From Gordonia sp. OPL2 (GTDB taxonomy: Bacteria; Actinomycetota; Actinomycetes; Mycobacteriales; Mycobacteriaceae), in NCBI RefSeq assembly GCF_003797825.1, contig NZ_RKME01000028.1, positions 1 to 62,080 on the forward strand: a stretch of 62,080 nt of DNA, in the 5' to 3' direction. Shown here one piece after another: positions 32,765 to 42,116 of the stretch; position 1 is the stretch's first letter, and the number at the start of each line of letters is the position of its first letter. Under the pieces are notes generated by a model. It was not told where the DNA came from. It saw only the letters and a list, made by a program, of their open reading frames with translations, and searched no databases. The position numbers and the translations under genes were made by a program.

Positions 32765-35700
32765 ATGGTGAGTTCGTCTCCCATTCGAACCCGCTCGTCG
32801 AGAGGGGGCGAGAAACTCGGCGAATACAGTCCGACCCTTGAGCGGGTTGCATGGTTTACCCTCCGCCGCAAAGGGATTGTGACGCTGGTTTGGCTCGGTG
32901 CCGCTATCGGCTTAGGCCTTCTCTTTCCTCAACTGGAGTCAGTGGTACGGGAACAATCTGTGGATCCGATCCCGGCCGGAGTCCCGTCTTTTCAGACCTT
33001 GGACCGTATGGGCGCCTCTTTCGACGAGCGCGGCGCCAAGACCACCGTATTCGTTGTGATGGAGAACAGTGCAGGCCTGTCCGACAACACCCGCGATCGA
33101 TACCACGTGCTTGTCGACACCCTGCGGGCGGACGACAAGCACGTCATCGCCGTCCGAGACCTGCTGAGCGATCCCCTCACTGCGAGTCAGGCTCTCAGCA
33201 AAGACAAGCAAGCCTGGTATCTGCCCGTGGGAGTGACCGGCACACTCGGGGGACCCGATACCGCGGAGGCGGTCGCAGCGGTACGCGACACCGCGGAGAG
33301 AATCTTTCGCGACACTGAGACGAGAGTCCGTGTGACAGGCCCACCCGCGACCTTTAGCGACCAACTCGCCGTGGGCGAGTCGGATCTGGTCCTGATCACT
33401 GTCGCCACCGTGCTGCTGATCGCCGTGATCCTCCTCGTCGTCTACCGTTCGGTGTTCACCGCGCTGATGCCGCTGCTTGTCGTGGGCATGAGTTTGGCCG
33501 TGGGTCGCGGAGTTCTATCTGGACTAGGCGAGCTGGGCATGCCGGTATCCCAGTTCACCTCGATGTTCATGACCGTCATCATCTTCGGTGCCGGAGTTGA
33601 CTATTCGGTGTTCCTCATCAGCCGCTATCATGAGGGTATTCGAGCAGGCAACTCTCCTGATGCCGCTATTGCCCACGCGAATGCAACTATCGGCCGCGTG
33701 GTTCTCGCATCGGCGGGCACTGTGGCCCTAGCCTTCCTGGCTATGGCCTTCGCCAAGCTCAGTGTGTTCAACACTTTGGGGCCGGCCTGCGCAATCGCCA
33801 TAGCATTCGCATTCTTGGCGACGGTGACATTGTTGCCCCCCGTGCTCTCCTTCGCTGCCAAGAGAGGGGCCGGCCTTCCCCGCCGTGACCTGACGCGGGA
33901 TTACTGGAGAAGAGTCGGAGTCATGGTTATCCGGCGGCCGGTCCCTCTGCTCGCGATCAGTGTAGTCGCGTTGATTGGCCTCGCCCTGGTCGCCGCAACA
34001 ATCCAGATCACCTACGACGATCGAGAGGGGCAGCCAACTGACACAGGGAGCAACGAAGGCTACGCGCTGCTCAACCGCCACTTTCCGAAAGACATCATTA
34101 TCTCGGAATTCTTGGTGGTGGAGTCCGAGAACGACATGCGCACGGCTCAAGGCCTTGCCGACCTCGACCAGTTGGCATCCCGCGTCGCGCAGATTCCCGG
34201 CGTGACCAGGGTCATTGGCGTGACGCGGCCAACCGGTGAGAAGCTGCAGCAGGCGCAATTGTCTTGGCAGAACGATCAGATCGGTACCAAGATCACCGAG
34301 GAGACCGGAGATGTACAGGCCCGCAAGGGTGATCTGGCCGTCCTGAAGACCGGATCAGAGCAGCTCGCCGGAGGCCTGGCACTGCTAGAAGACCAGATCT
34401 CATCCAATCTCGCTCCGCTGTCGGGGTTGCTAGACGAGGTGTCGTCATTTGGCCCACAACTCGATGAGTACCGGCCGTTGGTGAACCAACTCGCGAGCGC
34501 CGCCCCAACGCTTCGACAGTTCTCCCAGCGAGCGCCTGAGCTGTCTCAACTCGCACGTCGGGCCCAGTCTGCGGCAGACGCGGTCGCGCCAGCGTTGTCC
34601 GCATTGGAAGCTCCGTGGTGTCAGCAGATCGCGCAGTGCTCGGCACTGCGCGCGCAAACGGCCGACATCCGGGCACTCGCGGATGATCAGTCGCTCGCGA
34701 GGGTGGCTAACTTTGCCGCGCAACTCGGCCGCGTGAGTGCGCCAGGCTCTACCGACATGGCACAGCTGCAGCGTTCTCTTCAAACGCTGAATTCTGCACT
34801 ACAGACCATCGGTGGACAGGACCTCGGGAACAGGGTCTCGCAACTCGAGTCCGGCGTCGGCGCACTCGCCGACGGCGCACGTCAGTTGTCGAACGGAGTC
34901 GGGGCTTTGGTGGACAGCAACGTTCAGCTACTCGGTGGACTAGCACAGGTCGCCGCACAGCTTCGGGCTCCCGCCCGCGAGATCGGCGATTCTGATTCGG
35001 CAACCGGCTTCTATCTCCCCGCGGATGCGTTCAAGGACCAGCAGTTCAGTCAGGTCGCTCGACAGTTCATCTCGCCCGACGGGAAAACCGTGCGCTATGC
35101 GGTACAGACCTCCTACGACCCATACTCTGCCGATGCAATGACGCTGGCGAACGAGCTGTCTAGCGTCGCCGAGAACGCGATGCCGAACACCACTCTGGAG
35201 GGCGGACGTGCTTCGGTCGCGGGCTTTCCTGCGATCAATGCCGACGTCCAGCGGTTGTTGTCGTACGATTTCAAACTGCTTGGCATAGCCACACTTCTCA
35301 TCGTGGGTCTGATCCTGATGCTGTTGTTGCGGGCCGTCGTTGCACCGGTCTATCTCCTTGCAACCGTCGTCTTGAACTATATGGCGGCTCTTGGTATCGG
35401 TGTGCTCGTACTTCAACACATCCTCGGTGCCGGGATCGCCTGGCCAGCTCCACTGGTGTCGTTCATCGTCTTGGTGGCGGTGGGCGCTGACTACAACATG
35501 CTGCTGGTCTCACGCCTGAGAGAGGAGACGAGAGCGAGCGTGCGGGTCGGAGTAATGCGTACCGTCGCCTACACCGGTTCGGTGATCACCTCGGCCGGGT
35601 TGATCTTCGCAGCCAGCATGTTCGGGCTGATGGTCGGCTCCATCGATGTGATGGTGCAAATCGGGTTCATCATCGGTGTCGGTTTGCTGCTCGACACGTT

Positions 35701-35854
35701 CCTGGTGCGGACCTTAGTAGTCCCGGCACTAGCGGTGCTGCTGGGCACTGCAAGCTGGTGGCCGGGTGACATCGACCGCTTCCGGCGCGCCCCGGGACCA
35801 TCGCAAAAGACACGCGGACGAACCCATGGGGATCTGACAAGCGTCGGTCCCTGA
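32765..35854 (+). CDS. MmpL-family RND transporter (first copy)
   Basis: A 1029-residue RND-superfamily lipid exporter of the MmpL type. Proton-relay Asp-Tyr pairs are in GAGVDYSVFLISRYHEG (first half) and AVGADYNMLLVSRLREE (second half); two porter domains follow TM1 and TM7, the second with a long coiled coil and a Cys pair (APWCQQIAQCSAL). The ATG at 32765 follows GAGAGGA. It shares closely similar motifs and architecture with the MmpL at 56185-59208. Co-transcribed with DUF4873 under the palindrome pair, it probably exports a lipid linked to this pathway. Confidence 0.92.
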   Translation: MVSSSPIRTRSSRGGEKLGEYSPTLERVAWFTLRRKGIVTLVWLGAAIGLGLLFPQLESVVREQSVDPIPAGVPSFQTLDRMGASFDERGAKTTVFVVMENSAGLSDNTRDRYHVLVDTLRADDKHVIAVRDLLSDPLTASQALSKDKQAWYLPVGVTGTLGGPDTAEAVAAVRDTAERIFRDTETRVRVTGPPATFSDQLAVGESDLVLITVATVLLIAVILLVVYRSVFTALMPLLVVGMSLAVGRGVLSGLGELGMPVSQFTSMFMTVIIFGAGVDYSVFLISRYHEGIRAGNSPDAAIAHANATIGRVVLASAGTVALAFLAMAFAKLSVFNTLGPACAIAIAFAFLATVTLLPPVLSFAAKRGAGLPRRDLTRDYWRRVGVMVIRRPVPLLAISVVALIGLALVAATIQITYDDREGQPTDTGSNEGYALLNRHFPKDIIISEFLVVESENDMRTAQGLADLDQLASRVAQIPGVTRVIGVTRPTGEKLQQAQLSWQNDQIGTKITEETGDVQARKGDLAVLKTGSEQLAGGLALLEDQISSNLAPLSGLLDEVSSFGPQLDEYRPLVNQLASAAPTLRQFSQRAPELSQLARRAQSAADAVAPALSALEAPWCQQIAQCSALRAQTADIRALADDQSLARVANFAAQLGRVSAPGSTDMAQLQRSLQTLNSALQTIGGQDLGNRVSQLESGVGALADGARQLSNGVGALVDSNVQLLGGLAQVAAQLRAPAREIGDSDSATGFYLPADAFKDQQFSQVARQFISPDGKTVRYAVQTSYDPYSADAMTLANELSSVAENAMPNTTLEGGRASVAGFPAINADVQRLLSYDFKLLGIATLLIVGLILMLLLRAVVAPVYLLATVVLNYMAALGIGVLVLQHILGAGIAWPAPLVSFIVLVAVGADYNMLLVSRLREETRASVRVGVMRTVAYTGSVITSAGLIFAASMFGLMVGSIDVMVQIGFIIGVGLLLDTFLVRTLVVPALAVLLGTASWWPGDIDRFRRAPGPSQKTRGRTHGDLTSVGP

Positions 35855-36013
35855 ACTTCCCGACCATCCCGTCAACAGGTAAGGATCGGCATAGGGCATG
35901 ACGCGGCACGGTCGCTCGTGATAGACGAATTGCGTCCGTACAACGCTAGACGGTATGGGTGACTCCACGGCGATGTGTTGGGGGTTGCGGGCCGGAGCCT
36001 CACGCACAGGGAC

Positions 36014-36213
36014 TGAACGACCCGAGGTTTTGTGCCGCCTCCATTGTGGGCTGGTCCTCGGGCCGAGGCCAGAGTAGTGGAGCGTTTCGAACTCGGTCGG
36101 GGGGATCTGGCCGATACTCGAGTGCAGCCTGCTGTTGTTGTACCAGTCGACCCAACCAGCGGCCGCGAACTCGACGTCGGAGACGGTCTTGTACGGGCTG
36201 GAGTGGAAGATCG
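36014..36213 (-). pseudogene. IS3-family orfB, C-terminal fragment
   Basis: The terminus TGAACGACCCGAGGTTTTGT at 36014 is the same type of end as those of IS3-B and IS3-C. Read on the minus strand the frame encodes TTIFHSSPYKTVSDVEFAA and WVDWYNNSRLHSSIGQIPP, the C-terminal segment of an IS3 OrfB. It is cut near 36213 by an IS256 fragment. The 159 bases between the mmpL stop and this end hold no gene. Confidence 0.8.
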
Positions 36214-37181
36214 TGGTCCCGCTGTACGCCGGCGGCATGACGTTGCGCGATATCCAACACCATTTGGCCGCCACGATCGGCACCGATCTCTCGCACGAGA
36301 CGATCTCCAAGATCTGCGACGAGGTCCTCGACGCGGTCGACGAATGGCAGAACCGGCCGCTGGAGCCGTTGTGTCCCGTCATCTACCTCGACGCGCTGGT
36401 GGTGAACGTCAAAGACAGTTCTCATGTTCGAAACAAGCACGCCCACATCGCTATTGGCGTCGACATGGCCGGCGTCAAGCATGTGCTGGGAATCTGGATA
36501 CAGGCCGAAGAAGGCGCCAAGTTCTGGGCCGGGGTGTGTGCGAATCTGGCCAACCGCGGCGTCAAGGACGTGCTGATCGTGTGCTGTGACGGGCTCACCG
36601 GATTCCCCGAGGCAATCGAGGTGACCTGGCCGCTGGCCACCGTGCAAACCTGTCTGGTGCATCTGATCCGCAACTCGATGCGGTTCGTGAACCACAAAGA
36701 CCGCAAAGACGTCGCTCGGGCGATCAAACCGATCTACACCGCCCCCGACGCCGAGACCGCCCGCCGCGAGTGGGAAGCCTTCCGCGACTCGGAACTAGGC
36801 GCCAAATATCCGAGTGCGGCAATGGCTTTCGACCGAGTCTGGGATCGGTTCATCCCCTTCCTGGCATTCCCGCCCGAGCTGCGCAAAGTCATCTACACCA
36901 CCAACTCGATCGAGTCATTGAACTACCAGCTCCGCAAGGTCATCAAGAACCGCGGACATTTCCCCAACGACATCGCGGTCCGCAAACTCTTGTGGCTGGC
37001 CATCTGCGACATCGAAGACAAACGAGCCGCTCAACGCCTCAAAGAACGCGGGACCAGGCGGTCACAGCCCCGTAAGGCCCTCGGACGACTGGTCGAGGGA
37101 CAGGTCGTCACCAACTGGAAACAGGCCCTCGGACAACTCGCACTGGCCTACCCCGACCGGATCGAACCCCACCTCAGCTAG
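36214..37181 (+). pseudogene. IS256-family transposase, N-terminally truncated
   Basis: From about VVPLYAGGMTLRDIQHHLA to the stop this is a mutator-type (IS256) transposase lacking roughly the first 100 residues. The DDE core is visible in VIYLDALVVNVKD, VCCDGLTGFPEAIEVTWP (with QTCLVHLIRNSMRFV) and YTTNSIESLNYQLRK. The open frame begins inside the antisense of the adjoining IS3 fragment (36135), so any product would be chimeric. The right terminus probably lies near 37240 (TTACACAGACATC). Confidence 0.82.
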
Positions 37182-37264
37182 ACCCCACAGACCACAAGAA
37201 AATCAGGAGCCACGTTCTTACACAGACATCTTGACAAGCTCTCGAGCCCCCGCGCACCAAGAGA

Positions 37265-37292
37265 CCGCCCCGCGGCAGAAGCCACGGGGCGG
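37265..37292. terminator. GC-rich hairpin
   Basis: CCGCCCCGCGG (37265-37275) pairs with CCACGGGGCGG (37282-37292) with one G-T wobble across a 6-base loop. On the plus strand TGTGTTCTTCTGT follows. It lies 20 bases beyond the stop of the 31-codon minus-strand ORF and also beyond the IS256 fragment, so it could terminate either. Confidence 0.6.
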
Positions 37293-37312
37293 TGTGTTCT
37301 TCTGTGAAGCGC

Positions 37313-37408
37313 TCAAGCGGTAGCTTCGTCTGATCCGGACTCGATCGATCCGGTGACCAGTTCGCCGACGATGTCGGTAATGATTGCGCCCACGATAGCC
37401 TCGGCCAT
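37313..37408 (-). CDS. 31-residue candidate small protein
   Basis: The frame MAEAIVGAIITDIVGELVTG, ending in an acidic SIESGSDEATA, is preceded by GAAGGGG and followed closely by a strong hairpin. The first 20 residues form an amphipathic or membrane-seeking hydrophobic stretch. I do not recognise it. It stands alone between IS debris and the acyl-CoA ligase operon end. A longer in-frame extension upstream to 37645 lacks protein-like character. Confidence 0.4.
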   Translation of the reverse strand: MAEAIVGAIITDIVGELVTGSIESGSDEATA

Positions 37409-37610
37409 GATGGTGGCCCCTTCGATGTTGTGTGCTGATGACTGCGAATGTGGAGCGCTGGCTGCGATGTCCACCTCGCAAACTCTACGACGCTCGATAA
37501 AACGGCGCCCAACGAACGATGAGTGAGAGATGAATGGCCGCGCAATTCCCAGTGACGGTTCTGTCTTTCCCACCGGGGCCATCGGGCAGACGGATCGCTC
37601 CAATAAATAC

Positions 37611-37645
37611 GTGCCCACCGAACGCTGAGGACGTTCGGTGGGCAC
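37611..37645. terminator. Perfect 14-bp stem terminator after the mce2-fadD operon
   Basis: GTGCCCACCGAACG (37611-37624) and CGTTCGGTGGGCAC (37632-37645) form a perfect 14-bp stem with a 7-base loop. It is 68 bases beyond the fadD stop on the minus strand and followed in that direction by GTATTTATTGG. It is the clearest intrinsic terminator in the window and marks the end of the leftward 10-kb operon. Confidence 0.8.
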
Positions 37646-37712
37646 ATCTGTGCCTTACCTCGGCGGTGTCCTATCTCGGCCAGTGCGGACGCGAAGCCGA
37701 CCCCGTGCGGCG

Positions 37713-39353
37713 CTAGTTCGATACAACCGGCAGCTCGCCCTGCTCATGCTTCGCGCGCAACACCTTCTTGTCGAACTTGCCCACGCTCGTCCGTGGTATC
37801 TGCTCCATGAACGTCCAGTTGTTCGGGATCCACCAGTGCGGGATCTCCTCCGGGCAATTTCTTAGGCACCACTCGTGGAGCGTGTCAGCCGACACTTCGC
37901 GACCCGGTGCCGGAACCACAACAGCGAGAGCTGTCTCCTGCCATCGGGGGTCGGGCATCGCGACAACCGCGGCCTCGGCGACATCCGGGTGCGACATGAT
38001 CCAGTTCTCGAGCTCCACTGACGAGATCCATTCGCCCCCGGACTTGATGACGTCCTTGGACCGGTCGGTCAGCGTCAGATACCCGTCCGGACTGATGTGT
38101 CCCACGTCGCCGGTCCGCAACCAGCCATCCCGAAACCTCTCGGTGTCCTCGAGTCGGTAGTAGCTGCCTGTGACCCACGGACCCCGCACTTCGAGTTCAC
38201 CGACGGACTTGTCGTCACGGGGAACAGGCAGGCCGCCCTCGTCGATGAGGCGCATCTCCACCCCGCAAATTGCCCGTCCCTGTCGCTTGCGGTAAGATAT
38301 TTCCTTTGTGGGGCTGATCCCGGCGGGAGGCCGACCTACCGCTGCAAGCGGGGACGTCTCAGTCATACCCCACGCCTGAATAATCTGTACGCCGAAGCGG
38401 TCCGCAAACCCCTCGATCAACGACTGCGGGACGGGAGCTCCACCACAGGCGACAAGGTCGATCGATGACAAGTCGACACCCGGATTCGCGATACCGTACT
38501 GAAGAAGATCGTTCCAGATTGTCGGTACTGCTCCTGCCTTCGTGGGGCGATGTTGTTGGATCATGTCAGCGAGCGGCGCTGCTTGAAGGTATCGATCAGG
38601 CATCAGCAAGTCCGCGCCGGCCATCAGCGACGCGTAGGGCAGACCCCAGGCGCTGGCATGAAACATCGGCACGACGGGAAGTACACGATCGGCTTCTGCG
38701 ATCGCCAGAGCGTTACCGGTACACGCTGCCATGGAGTGCAGAAACACCGAGCGATGACTGTAGACGACCCCCTTGGGATCGCCTGTAGTGCCGCTCGTAT
38801 AACACATACCCGCAGCCGACCGCTCGTCGGGATCGACCCAAGAGAACACTGGGGATTCCGCTGCGAGCGCGTCATGATATCGCATCACGGTCACGCCGTG
38901 CCCGTCGAGCGGGGAGGTGTCGCCGTCGCCGGTAACGAACACAACCCGAACCGTCGCCAAGCCCGGTAGGACCGCCGCCAACAACGGAACCAGCGACCCG
39001 TCCACGATAATGACCTTGTCTTCGGCGTGGTTCGCGATGAACTGCAGCTGAGCCGGTGACAACCGGATGTTCAGCGTATGCAGCACCGCGCCCATCGCGG
39101 GTACCGCAGCGTACGCTTCGAGGTGCTCCTGGTTGTTCCACAGCATCGTTGCCACGCGGTCGTCGCCGACCACGCCGACCCGACGCAGAGCATTCGCCAG
39201 ACGTGCGCATCGCTCTTCAAGATCGCCGTAGGTCGCATACCGGGCAGAGCCGTTCACGGAATAGGTAATCACCTGCCTAACAGTGTGATTGGTTGCGACG
39301 TGGCGCAGTATCGATGACACTGTCATCGGCACCTCCTGCATGGTGCTTTTCAT
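37713..39353 (-). CDS. Fatty acid-CoA ligase, AlkK-like
   Basis: A 546-residue ANL-family adenylating enzyme that activates fatty acids to acyl-CoA via acyl-AMP. Motifs: P-loop MCYTSGTTGDPKGVVYSHRS, adenine-binding QAWGMTETSPLAAVG, hinge GWLRTGDVGHI and DRSKDVIKSGGEWIS, and the catalytic Lys in PRTSVGKFDKK. The pattern (VATMLWNNQEHLEAYAAVP, HTLNIRL) resembles Pseudomonas AlkK, the medium-chain ligase of the alkane pathway. It is the last gene of the mce2 operon. Starts at 39353 (AGGAGAG upstream) and 39326 (AGGAGG upstream) both have ribosome sites. Confidence 0.9.
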   Translation of the reverse strand: MKSTMQEVPMTVSSILRHVATNHTVRQVITYSVNGSARYATYGDLEERCARLANALRRVGVVGDDRVATMLWNNQEHLEAYAAVPAMGAVLHTLNIRLSPAQLQFIANHAEDKVIIVDGSLVPLLAAVLPGLATVRVVFVTGDGDTSPLDGHGVTVMRYHDALAAESPVFSWVDPDERSAAGMCYTSGTTGDPKGVVYSHRSVFLHSMAACTGNALAIAEADRVLPVVPMFHASAWGLPYASLMAGADLLMPDRYLQAAPLADMIQQHRPTKAGAVPTIWNDLLQYGIANPGVDLSSIDLVACGGAPVPQSLIEGFADRFGVQIIQAWGMTETSPLAAVGRPPAGISPTKEISYRKRQGRAICGVEMRLIDEGGLPVPRDDKSVGELEVRGPWVTGSYYRLEDTERFRDGWLRTGDVGHISPDGYLTLTDRSKDVIKSGGEWISSVELENWIMSHPDVAEAAVVAMPDPRWQETALAVVVPAPGREVSADTLHEWCLRNCPEEIPHWWIPNNWTFMEQIPRTSVGKFDKKVLRAKHEQGELPVVSN

Positions 39354-39382
39354 CTAACTCTCCTTTCGCGGCGGACGCTGGA

Positions 39383-40072
39383 TCATTCGGCAGGTCCGTA
39401 ATCCTGGATCTGCCAGCCGTTATCGGTCTTCAGCACGACGACTTTCAACAGTGTGGGGAGTTCGCTCGGCTGAGGGTTCTGAACATTCTGGGTCTTCTGG
39501 GTGGCGAAGACCAGCACCGTGTATTCCCCCCGGTTCTCGCTGGCGCTGCCGGTGACGCTGGTCGCCAGTACGCGTCCCGCCGCTTGGACCTTGGCCTGTT
39601 TCATGATTTGGGTCAGGGTGGGTTCGACATCGTCGTATCGCTTGACCAACGCATCGCTGGCATTCTCTTTCACTTCGGTAAAGAATGCGTCGGTGTTTTG
39701 GTAGCTGTACGTGAGCGACTTTGTGGTGTAGTCCGATGCTGCCTGCGCTGCCTGCGCTCGTTGTGTGGCGGCGTCCTCCAGGGACGTCTTTGCTTGCCGC
39801 ATGTCAATGTAGAGGTAAGCAAAGAGCCCGGCCAGCACCGCGAGTACTACCACGAGAGCACCGACGGCCACCACCTGGAGGCGTGCTGATCCCCAGCGCT
39901 GCTCGGCCTCGGACGTCGGGGGGCTTGCCTCGGCCGAGGCGGAAACGTCCTGTGACGTCGCAGGTTCTGTGGCACTAGTGGCGTCGCCGCGGTCTGCCTT
40001 ATCGGAAGCCGTAGTCAGCTCATTTTCGGTGCCGCTGTCCTCGGATTCTGATCCGTTGTCGTGTGCGGTCAT
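39383..40072 (-). CDS. Mce-associated membrane protein (mce2 operon)
   Basis: A 229-residue Mas-type protein: a long acidic, Ser/Thr-rich cytoplasmic N-terminus (about 60 residues), one transmembrane helix (VVAVGALVVVLAVLAGLFAYL) and an external domain with LTYSYQNTDAFFTEVKENA and a C-terminal WQIQDYGPAE. It lies 47 bases after mceF2 and 29 bases before the acyl-CoA ligase. It probably stabilises the Mce2 complex. Confidence 0.85.
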   Translation of the reverse strand: MTAHDNGSESEDSGTENELTTASDKADRGDATSATEPATSQDVSASAEASPPTSEAEQRWGSARLQVVAVGALVVVLAVLAGLFAYLYIDMRQAKTSLEDAATQRAQAAQAASDYTTKSLTYSYQNTDAFFTEVKENASDALVKRYDDVEPTLTQIMKQAKVQAAGRVLATSVTGSASENRGEYTVLVFATQKTQNVQNPQPSELPTLLKVVVLKTDNGWQIQDYGPAE

Positions 40073-40119
40073 TTGCTGCCTTCTGTAAATGCTGGGGTAG
40101 GGGGGGGAGACATCGGGCG

Positions 40120-41076
40120 TCAGCGGGGTGATGGTGTGACGGCGATCGGGATTTGCGCCTGTCCCCGATGGGACGCGGGGAATGTTCGCGCCAGGAGATC
40201 ACCGATCGATCCGAAGTCGACGTATGTGTCTGCGACTTTCGCCGTCGCCGGTTTGACCGCGCGGGTGATGGCGACAATGTCGGGCTGAAGTATCTGGATG
40301 TAACCGCTGAGCTTTTCCACTAGCTTCAGGATTGGTGGCCATTTGTCGTAGGACGTAGAGGTGAAAACGATGAACGCACGTTGGATTCTCGCCAAACCGT
40401 CGACGGCATCCGGGGTCCGGACCGACGCGGTACTGAGCACACCGCCCACGTTCGACATGAGGCCCAGGAGGAACTCGGCATTGTCCGCGGTGGTACGGAC
40501 CGCACCGTCGTCACCGACGAAGTCCACGAGGCGGTGCATCATGTCTCCGATCGTGTCGAGGTCCTTTTGCCGGCCGTCGACTGCAGCCGAGATCGTTTCG
40601 TTGATGGTCTGAATCGATGCTGGATCGAGCGCGTCGGCCACTGCCGACATTTTCGGGAGCACCTGGGGAACGGATTGGGACACGTGGATGGCGCTGGCGG
40701 GCACTAGGTCCCCACTACGCAAGTACTCACTGGTGGTGGTATCCGGTGGGATGAAGTTGATGTATTGCTCTCCCGCGACCGAGAGGTTCTGGATCGTCAT
40801 GACACTGCCGCGAGGGATCTTGTAGCCGGAGTCGATGGACATGTCGACGGCGAGCTGATTATCTGTGACGCGAATAGATGTCACCTTGCCCGCCGGCACC
40901 CCCTCTAGCATCACCGGCGATGTGTCGAGCAGGCCGCCCGAGCTCTTGAGTATGGCCGAGATCGTGTAGTCGGAGCGGAACGGGTTTATTCGTGCCACGT
41001 CGATGGTCAGGTATGTTGCTCCGACGAGGAAGACGACGACAAGGGCAACCAGGGATACGACGGTGCTGCGGATCAT
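40120..41076 (-). CDS. mceF: Mce family protein, MceF position (mce2)
   Basis: A 318-residue Mce subunit, much shorter than the 472-residue MceF1 because it lacks the Pro-rich tail. One transmembrane helix (VVSLVALVVVFLVGATYLT) precedes the Mce domain (YTISAILKSSGGLLDTSPV, LEGVPAGKVTSIRV, VAGEQYINFIPPD). It overlaps mceE2 by 4 bases and closes the six-gene mce set. Confidence 0.9.
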   Translation of the reverse strand: MIRSTVVSLVALVVVFLVGATYLTIDVARINPFRSDYTISAILKSSGGLLDTSPVMLEGVPAGKVTSIRVTDNQLAVDMSIDSGYKIPRGSVMTIQNLSVAGEQYINFIPPDTTTSEYLRSGDLVPASAIHVSQSVPQVLPKMSAVADALDPASIQTINETISAAVDGRQKDLDTIGDMMHRLVDFVGDDGAVRTTADNAEFLLGLMSNVGGVLSTASVRTPDAVDGLARIQRAFIVFTSTSYDKWPPILKLVEKLSGYIQILQPDIVAITRAVKPATAKVADTYVDFGSIGDLLARTFPASHRGQAQIPIAVTPSPR

Positions 41077-42116
41077 GGCATCATTCCGATCGCTCGCAAT
41101 ACGTTAATGAACGACCCGGCATCACGTCGGGCTAGATCTTGGCCGTCGATAGACACGTCGGAAACGTTGATATCTGGCGAGCTGACGAATGGGATGAGCT
41201 TCTCGCGTATTACACGCGTCGCCTTGTCGGAAACATCCTTGGAGTAGATGTCCGAGTACGCGATGGACGCGATTACCGGCGCGATCGCTCCTACCGTTTC
41301 CTTGATGCGGGAATACTCAGGGTCGACGATACGGCCGGCAGATACTGCGAAGTCGCGCAGGTTGGCGATAAGTAGCGCGACGTCAATTAGCGAATAGCCC
41401 AGACCATAGAAGTTCACTCCCCCCTTGGTCAACATTCGGTCAGTACCTGACGGGTCGGCCAGGATCACTTTCAGTGTGCGATCGGCCGACTGCAGGACTA
41501 CGTCGAGTTTGTCGGTGTTGGCGGACACCTCAGACACGGTGCGCAACGTCGTGCGGTAAAGCGTATCGAATTGGGCGGGGTCACTCGGAAAGGTCGAGTT
41601 CAGTGTCGATATCGCGGTATGGATTTTATCGAGTTCACCCCCGCCCAGTACATTAGCCATCCCCCGCATCACGTCCTCGACGTTGGCAGCCGGTTCGGTG
41701 CGTGAGAGAGGTATTACCGATCCCGCGTGCAGCAAGGCTTGGGTGGACTGCTGTGCGGGGGGAAGGATGGCCACATAAATCTCGCCCAGGAGAGTGTCTT
41801 GGCGGAGTTCCGCGCGCGAATCTTCCTGCAGTTGGGCGTCTTTATCAATTCGGGCGGCAACCAGCGCGTGGCCTCCGTCGTACGTGACGCTGGTGACGGC
41901 ACCGACGTCAATCCCTCGAGAGAGGACTTTGGCACGGGCAGGCAAGTTCAGAGCACTCGTGAACTCGATCTCGATGTCGTAGCCGTCTCGGGCGGATGAT
42001 CCGCCGATGGTCGGCGGGTTGTCGGCGTTGATGCTGCAGGCGGCGAGGGCGATGGTCGCTGCGAACAGCGTCACGATCGCGGCCGTGACACGGCGAAGGT
42101 AGCCGTAGGTCATCAT
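41073..42116 (-). CDS. mceE: Mce family lipoprotein, MceE position (mce2)
   Basis: A 347-residue Mce subunit with a lipoprotein signal (VTLFAATIALAAC, Cys about 27). The Mce domain shows YDIEIEFTSALNLPARAKV, SRGIDVGAVTSVTY and LLGEIYVAILPP. The lipobox at the fifth mce position agrees with the mce1 operon and with canonical MceE/LprK. It overlaps both neighbours by 4 bases. Confidence 0.9.
   Translation of the reverse strand: MMTYGYLRRVTAAIVTLFAATIALAACSINADNPPTIGGSSARDGYDIEIEFTSALNLPARAKVLSRGIDVGAVTSVTYDGGHALVAARIDKDAQLQEDSRAELRQDTLLGEIYVAILPPAQQSTQALLHAGSVIPLSRTEPAANVEDVMRGMANVLGGGELDKIHTAISTLNSTFPSDPAQFDTLYRTTLRTVSEVSANTDKLDVVLQSADRTLKVILADPSGTDRMLTKGGVNFYGLGYSLIDVALLIANLRDFAVSAGRIVDPEYSRIKETVGAIAPVIASIAYSDIYSKDVSDKATRVIREKLIPFVSSPDINVSDVSIDGQDLARRDAGSFINVLRAIGMMP

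Noticed and set aside
36135..37181. A 348-codon IS256 transposase starting at 36135
   Set aside because: The first 26 codons are the antisense of an IS3 orfB fragment; the real IS256 homology starts near 36214 and lacks the N-terminal domain.
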